Of a stretch of DNA of 64,000 nt, positions 50,301-59,300 are shown one piece after another. Where the stretch lies: the NCBI GenBank assembly GCA_022495005.1, contig JAGYXB010001061.1:248001-312000 (forward strand), in the 5' to 3' direction. A program made the position numbers and the translations under genes. The notes under the pieces are model-generated. The model was not told the origin of the DNA, made no database searches, and saw only the letters and a program-made list of their open reading frames with translations. How positions within the stretch are numbered: the first letter of the stretch is position 1; the number at the start of each line of letters is the position of its first letter. The stretch is from Rhyacophila brunnea. Lineage: Eukaryota; Arthropoda; Insecta; Trichoptera; Rhyacophilidae.

Positions 50301-53300
50301 AAATAATCACCTTGCATCCAGTCAAGTTGGCCAAAATATTTCTTAATTCGATCATAGCCTCCATAAAAAGTTGGCAATCACGGGCGTAAAGCAAGAAAAT
50401 TCCTTTGGTGTGCGGACTGCTCTTTAACTGGCATTGAACATCGGGACAAGGATGACTTCCGTTATTTTGGTTCCAATTGTGTCTCACCATACGCTTCTTG
50501 TAAATAAACCAACTGATTGTGGACACAATGCATATCAATAAAATGCTTGAACCGGCAATTATCCCAATGTATGAGTTATTCGGTGTGACAGAAGCGGCTA
50601 TCAAGGGAATTTGCGAGGAATTCGAGGATACATATACATACCGCTCTGAAAAAATTAAATGGTTTTTATTATTAACCGTGAATCTGATTGTACCTGCACA
50701 CTTGGGAACGTTCGCACATAAAGATTGCTATAATCTCTCTACAGTGGCACCATGGGTACGGCAAAAGCTATTCGCAGTTTGTTTAATAATAATTGCTAGC
50801 ATTGAAACAGGCATTATAATATAGTAAACAATGTTAACACATGTGTGGATCGCCCCCGTGTGCCACTGTCCGCAAATATGAACCACTGAATGTTGCAATA
50901 GGCCCCCGCTCGCCTGTCGACCACTCCGCCATAGAAGCCAGTCGGCGCAGTGGGGGATTTCAAAGAGGGGATTACAAAATGACGTCTCATAAAATTTTCA
51001 TTCATTTGTAAACAGATGAATACAGATAAAGGTGCATATTGCAAAATCATTTTATTCATTTCTATACAGCATTGTTGACCTATTCTGCCGACATGTCTGC
51101 TTAAATAATACCACATACAATATAATACATTGATGACATATGTGGTTGAAAAAAAATTATACCCAGATTGCAACAAGGGTGCATTTTTTCAAATTTGCAT
51201 TCATATCTGTGTCCACTTTATTAGATATTTTCTATTTCTGGTGTATTAATTATTATAGTATAACAACATAAACGTTAACTTTTTTGGATTCGGCTGTTTT
51301 CGGGCAGTACAGGATCGACTAAGTAGGGTACAGCCCGTACACAACAAGATCTCGGCGATAACAGGAAGTCACTGTAGTCACGTCGCGCGTAGAAGATTTT
51401 TGTGTTGTCATTTTTTGAGAAAGCAAATCTGGCGAAATTAGGTTTTTAATTTACCTATAACAATTCTATTCTCAGTAATTCAATAAGTCCAATTATTATT
51501 CGATAATTAACAATAGAAAAATAAATTTACACCCACGGTGGCCGCGCGGCTTAAGCGTTGGACTATCACGCCGTGGGTCTCAGGTTCGAATCCTGGGTCT
51601 GGCAAGTACACATATTGTTTTTCAATTTGTCAGGGTCAGGGTATGGACCTATTAGGTTGAGCAAGTGGCTGACATCCATTTCTCGTAAAAAACAAAATCT
51701 GTTAATACAAACCTCTACTCTGTGGAGGCCCATATGATCCTATTAGGATCGGACATGGTCGAAAGAAAAAAAAAATATGCGCACGAAAGTAAGTGTGCCT
51801 CTGCGCAGGTCCGTGCTTAATATGAAGTAAAATATTGTTTAACTCACAATATTTCCATTTATTAAAAAAATACCAGTTGAATGAATACCGATGTGGCATT
51901 TTCTTAGTAAAACTCCAAGAAAATGGTCGGTACCTATTAATTATACCACTGGAAAGTTCTGATAACATTGTCATAGCCGAAAATTGTTATCAATCAAAAT
52001 AAGGATAAATATGCAATGCAATGTAATAATAATTTACATTTCCGAAGATTTTCCTCAATATATTAGATCGTCATTAGTTAGATAAACCAAATAAAAACAA
52101 TATTAATTAATAATGCACGATGTCATAAAATAATTGCTTATAGAAAATTTAGATAATTCATAATATAAACACGTCTTATCGCTACCAATAGTTTTGATTA
52201 GCTGTTTGTTTTCAAAATAAAAATTATTCCCATATGTCATCGTCTCACTCGCATGACAGATATCGTCAGTTCGAAACCTGGTATGGAACATTTCTGGAAA
52301 CTACGTTTTGAGATATGAAACTTTTACGAGTATGCAAAAACCTCTTCTCAATACATTTTACAAGATGTATTCATAGTGAAAACACATAGAGTAATGTTGG
52401 CAAATACGGCACAGGCGGTTAATATGAACAGCCCACATACTTTTACAATGAATGACGTCACCTAAGCAGAGTGTATTGCATGTCGACGATTGTAGTGTGT
52501 TGACATGGTTATTCAGTTTCCGTCACACTACTAGAAAGCATGTGTGACTGACACCGAATATTTGTGATTTTGATCTTATTTTTAGGTAAGATAACACCAC
52601 ATTTTTTTTCAACATACAGTACTCTCTCAGTAGTCCGCCAACCCAAAAACCAGACAAGTGTCCAATTAGTGAAAATGGCGGATTATAGTGCATACATACA
52701 AAATATGGTAAAAATTAAAACATGTATTTCGTAAAAATAGTTTTTTTGAGAAATTTGTACTAGCAATTTAGGGTTTTATTCATAATCAAAATCAAGTATG
52801 TATTTACTAAATTATACATATTTATAAACTAAGTTTATTAACTAAATATTAAACAGTAAATTACTTGACACAACCAGTTGTTCAGTGAGGCAGATATTCT
52901 TGAATGGCTTAGGATTCCTGGCTTTCTATGACCTATGACCAAAAGCTTAATTTTTTGTGTCCCGGTTGCATTGGAGCACGGCATATTTGTGATGCGGTCC
53001 TTGGGCACTTTCCTACCTGGTACATTACTTTTTTCGCGATGAACGTACGTTTTACGAAGGAGAAGTTTCCAACATAAACCTGTCTCATCTGCGTTGTATA
53101 CTTGTACGCGGAGCACTACTGAATTTGACAATCGAATACTGCCGAATTATAGAGCTTGATTTTGTGCTAGTAAACTAGTAAAAATAACGGCGGTTTATAC
53201 ATAGTAGTTGTCGGATAATCGAGCGGCGGATTACTGAGAGTGTACTGTATATTATAGTTTAGTACTATGTATGTATCCAAGTTTAAAGTTAAAAATAATT

Positions 53301-56300
53301 ATTTTTATACACTTATTTATCATTCAAATACTTGAAGGACTACTAATGAAAGAAGCAATCTGCACCTCCAGTGTCATAAAATTTAAAGTGTACATGCCTT
53401 AGTAAAAAGTAAATCTGTGTAAAGTTATCTGTGTAAGAATTGTAAAATATATAAATGTGTAAATTATATCGACAGATTTTATTTTAAATATTAATTTTAT
53501 TTCTAAATTTCCTAAGGTGGTCCATATTTCCTGACCTTACTCTATTTCCCAGTGTATTTTTTTTTATATCAGGTGCATAATATGACAAAAATGTGAAATA
53601 TCTTGCGCTTGCTCTAATCAGAAATTGGGGATCTCTTTTTGGTTATAACCCAAAAATATCTTTGTGATAAATAATATTACCTCACCCCCTCTGACTATAA
53701 AGTCAACAAAAATAAGCTAATTGCTAAGTGTACGTCCTGAGTGGCAGCGTTCGGCGCAGCGTCGAGCGTTGTGCGCAACTCAAACGTATAACCGTGTGTG
53801 AAAATGTTCGTAAACAATGTCTTTTTTTGGTTATACGTTTGAGTTGCGCACAACGCTCAACGCTGCGCCGAACGCTGGCACTGAGGCCTCACACTAAGTT
53901 ATTAGCTAAACAAATGAATCATTTCATTCAAAACATCAAGTTCCACCTCAGGTTTTGATATATTCCTTGTCAATAATAAAACCACAATCATATATGGGTA
54001 TTTTTATGTTGGGGCGGTTTTCGGAGTCCAAGTGATTTATGTATGATTATTTTGTATTATTGAGACTGAAACCCGCCAAGGGTCGTGGCGCCTGAATGAT
54101 GATAAAGTGTATTTACCAAATGGTGCTATCCAATTACAGGCTTGAAAAACGCCACCTTCTACGTTACACCGCCACTCATCCAGCAGTGTGAAACGTACCG
54201 AGTAATTTCCTTGCGGTTCATAGCACTGACAGACCACCCTTTTCCCTGACAACGTACAATTCTTTGTTAATTCTACGGGACGAGAGTGTGTGTCAAGACT
54301 CTGTAAAATTAAAAATATATATATGCAATATGATGAAAAATAGATCAGATACAGAATTACAGGTAATATTAAGCGTCAATTACATTGAGCTTCTTTACGA
54401 GCTGTTTGTTGGCGAATTTAAAAGCAGGCGATTCAGCTACTGCGATTTGATGATTACTCACAAAACTTTCCATTCGCTGAGAAACCACAAGCCAGCGACT
54501 ATTTTGACAGAACGTAGTTAATTTTTTTCCGGGAGGTTGCTACTACGCAGACGCAGTAGGCCCACACGTCGGCGCGTAGCGTGTAAAGTTGACCGGCTTT
54601 CAACTTTTCTCGGTAGAGTGTTTACAACCTGCTTATTAGCTTATTAGATGATTACACTGGGCGACTTTACAGGCAGATTGTAAATTCGCCAATAACCAGC
54701 TCGTAAAGAAGCTCAATGTAATTGAGACTTTAACGAATAAAAATATGTCTATATTTATTTACTTGACAAAACCAAAAATGGCAGTAGGTTTTTTATCATT
54801 CACAATCGCTATAGGTGCAAACATAATATTTGATTAGCTACAGTACTACAGATAAAATGTTGACTTAATTTTCTCTGCTGACAAAATTTGACAACAAGAA
54901 AGATTAACTCTATTCAAGCTTAAAAGCTATTTTAAAAGATTATTTTGAAGAATTGGATTCATATCGCTCCTAGACTAACCTTCTTTTATGAAGAATGTTT
55001 GTTAACCATTCACACAACCGATGAGGTCCTTACTTTAGATCAGTGATCGCCAAACAGTCATTTCTGAATCATTTCTGCGGAGTGAGCACGCACACTGAGA
55101 TAAAATCGGCTGTGTAAAGGCTCAAGAACGGAAAGGCACCGGGGGGAGACGGGATTCATCCTAAATTCCTCAAGTAGAGCTTGAGCGCAATCCTGCACCC
55201 TATGTTTCATCTGATCACAAAGGTGTGGGAAGAGCGCTGTCGAAGGAACTGGGTGAACGGTGAAATCATCACACTTCAAAAAAAAAGGTGACCCTCTTAA
55301 CTGCGACAATTACCGAGGCATTACACTACTCAGTGTTCCGGGAAAGATTTTGGCAAACATCCTCTTGATGAGAATAAGGGACCCAATAATGCACGTCCTC
55401 AGGAAAAACCAGGCCGGGTTTCTAGCTGGAAAAGCGTGTGCAGACCAAATCCACAACCTTCGATGTTTTCTCCAGCAGAGCCATGAGCTGAACAGTCCTA
55501 TGGCCTGCTGCTTTGTGGATTATGAGAAGGCTTTCGACAGTCTGCACCGCTCCTCCCTCTGGAGGATACTGGGAGCATACAGGATCCCTTCCAAGATCAT
55601 TGCCATAATCAAATGCCTGCACTAGAATAGCAAATGCTGTGTCAGAATTAGTGACACTGTCACGGAATGGTTCGGGGGTCACGACCGGAGTCAGACAGGG
55701 TTGTGTCCTTGCCCCGTTTCTCTTCATCATCCTCTTTGACTTCATACTATACTACCCGACCGAGGCATATCTGTTACCCCCACGATGAAGCTATGCAACC
55801 TTGAATACGCCGATGACGCTGTCCAATTCGACAACTCAATCGAGGGCATTCAAGAGACAATCGACAGGTTGCATAACTCATTTCGCGTTGGTTTGAAAAT
55901 CAACACGAAGAAAACCAACGTTTTGTGTAATAGCACCTGTCCTGATCCAGAGTTTCCTCTGATTAACGACAGACAAAACATCGAGAGCGTCAACAGCTTC
56001 AAGTACCTGGGGGTACATATCACAGGAGATGGCATTTTGCAAAAAGAGCTCGCTATCCGAATGGGAATGACTGGAGCAACATTCGACTCGATGTGGAATT
56101 TCTGGGACTCAAGATTGTACTCGGTCAAAACCAAATGCCGCCTATTCGACGCTTGCATTCTGAGGGTGCTGCTTTACGGTAGCGAATCATGGCACCTTAC
56201 AAAGGCTCAGAGCATCTGTATACTGAGCTTCGAAAACAGATGTTTGCGACGGGAATACTGGGTGTGCAGTGGTATCACTTTAGGAGCAACGAGGAGATAA

Positions 56301-59300
56301 GAGAACGCACCAAGCAGCCTCTCATCACACTGAGAGTGAAGAAGCGACGTTGGACCTGGCTCGGCCACGTGCTGCGGATGCCAGAAGAGAACCTCAACCT
56401 GGCTTGCCTGTTCTTCAAGCCGACCGGATTACGGCGTCCTAGAAGGCCGCTAAATACTATCTATAGTGTATACGGCGGAGCTACGGGATGCTGGTTTGAC
56501 CTGGAACGAAGCAAGAAGACTGGCGAGCGACAGGGATTCTTGGAGGCGGCGCGTGGTGTCCATATGCTCCAACTAAGGGGCGAATATGGCCGAAGAAGAT
56601 GAAGAAGAATACATAGATTAATGATTGCCTTTTCAGTGGTTTCATTTAATAATAGATAAAAATCTGCAGTCTTGGATAGAATAAGCCTACGCAGGAAAAT
56701 GGTTTGGGAGGTATTCCATTTCAAAAAGAATTCCATAATATTTTTTTATTGATTTTTAAGATGGCAGGAGGGGTTGGGGTCAACAAAATTTACTCGGTGC
56801 CACTTACTTCCATATTTATCCCGCCTACTACTTATAGCTCTCGTCGCTTCAACTGCGGAATACTGCACTTTTGGAGATACATTCCTCATACCCAGATGCA
56901 CTTAGAGTCTAGTGATAAACACCTGGCTTACGAGTTATTGCGAATGGCTTAACAGTCATAATTATTAGGATCGTTTGTGTTGCCCGCTCTGTCGTGTTGT
57001 AGAATGCCAAGAGGTGTGAGGCCTCGGATCACGGTCCTCAGTCATGAGGTCCTCACGTAGAATAAGAGATTCTATTTACCTAAATAATTTGTATTTCTTC
57101 CGTTTATGGGGGGGGGCTTTCGGACCCAATTACTGTTTAAATCAAGAAAGTGGGGAATAATATCTTCCAATCCTGGCAATACTCCCACAACACAAGCGCC
57201 GCCACCAAGCCTCAAGTGAAACCTGTCGCATTCTAGCTGCACATAATATGCATGTACATTTCAATGTCTATGAAATGAATGATTAAAAAAATCACTGGCT
57301 GTAATAATAAACTTTTCATGAAACTTACATTGTCATCAGTTCGGTATAAGTATATAGAATATTCAGCATTGACGTCTCTGATAGTTTGAGGTTCAAAAAG
57401 CCAATGTAGTTCAATATGATTTCTAAAAATAAACAAACTTTATGTGACAATCTTGCAAAAGCATCGACATATTATTCCTCAGATGTATTAGCAAATAGCA
57501 TACAGTATGATTGAGTGGGATTGATTATGACGAGTCTTAATCTAGGTGAAACTAATGAGCATTAAGGATTGAAATCCCGGATTAAAGAATTAGTAATCTC
57601 ACAATAAATTCTGGGATTAGACAAAACCATTAAAACTTTGACTTTGACTTTGAAAAAACTATTTTAGTGACCGGCAATATGTCAGAATATGAATTTATGT
57701 TCCAAAAATCACATTCAGAATCTTACTTATTTCATAGATTTTTATATTTAAAATTTATGAATTTAACCGCTTTCCCCAAATTACACTATTTTTAACACAA
57801 ATTATAGAAATCATAATCCAAAAATCCTAGGATTCTAGCATGTTCGGAATCGGGCTGATTTCAATGGCACAATATTCAACGGTATTTCCATATAATATAA
57901 TATGTAAGATGTTTTTTAAATTATACCCTGTTCATCCCAAATTTTCAAATGCGATTTTACGCCAGATGGCGTGCGAAACGTATAATTGCGTTCATGGAGA
58001 TTTTGTATATAAGCATCTCGCCGAATCCGAGCACAGAATGCCCCTCTACCATAAGTTTAGCGAACCAATTGCAAAATTTGCCAGAGTCGATGTTTGACAG
58101 ATTGCAACTGACAGCCTGCGTTTGTTGATAATTGTCAAAGGTACTTGTTTTCTTCCGTATTTCATTATGATTCAATGAATTATTTTGATTATTATCTAAT
58201 GGTATTATCTATTTTACAATTGATCCTATAACTGGTGCTTCATTTCATTCAATCATGACTGCTTTATTTATACTAAACTTTGCTTTCGTAGATGAAGCTA
58301 ATCTACAATGCCGCAAATTTCGTAAAAGCGGCGACGCTTTCGAATTCAAGAGTTTCGTTAGTAAATACACATCAGACGGACGCAGATTCATGAAAATCTA
58401 ATAAATATATTATTATATTTTTAACAACTCAATTCACATGATTGTGCTGGAATCGATTTATGCATAATAATTATATGGTAGGTAGGTAGGCACCTATACT
58501 ATCACGATAACCATTTACTTTTATTTGTTTACCCTCCACGTTAAGAGATTCCCTATAAATAAATATTGTAATGATTATATATTTATTCAATAACGTTTAT
58601 TCGGCATGCGGATTATCCGGCCATAATGTAATATTAAATCGAAAAATAAAAGAAATGAACGCTCGACTAGTTAGTAAATGGTTGCTAACGGAAACAGCGG
58701 AAGTTTGGAGGGTAATAATCTGAGACACCCTATTAATCTGAGACACAACAAAACATCTGTAGGCAATAGTCTGGGGATCTTAAAATTTCATTAAATAGAA
58801 TGGGTCTGGGTTGATTCACCAACTGGACGCTAAGACAACAGGACAAGTTGACGCTGTACAAATGAATAAAATGCACGGAAGAAATACACATAATTTACAA
58901 TTTGAACCAGCAAGCAGACAAGCAAGTCTAATTTAACTATCTATATATCTATTATAGTAAAGCAACATTTCTTGTTGTTACAGACTCATGATGATGATTT
59001 CTTTCACATTTCAATCGCACACTGAAGTACAGCAATATTACATAATAATATAACCCATTTACACGTGTAATACTGCTGACGTATCTGTGTATCTTATCGC
59101 AGCTATAACACGAAAATGCACGTGTAAACATGTATTACCATGTATTACCATGTGCATGTTGCAAGATTGCATGCAAGGATCAAAAAAGTTCAGACGCTTC
59201 TGAATTTTCACGCAATAATTGGTTCTTGCATAGCGGTGCGCATGCGCAGTAGCGATTATCTATGGAGCTGTTCAAACCTGTCTGAATCTGTCAAATAGCA

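Noticed and set aside
51533..51605. Possible functional tRNA gene
   Set aside because: Good B box, but the acceptor and anticodon stems do not pair properly and it is followed by a SINE body repeated at 38110.
54264..54521. 85-codon plus-strand frame
   Set aside because: Overlaps receptor exon 4 antisense and family A copy 4.
57840..58097. 85-codon plus-strand frame
   Set aside because: Lies in repeat family D; the other copy at 10256 does not keep the frame.
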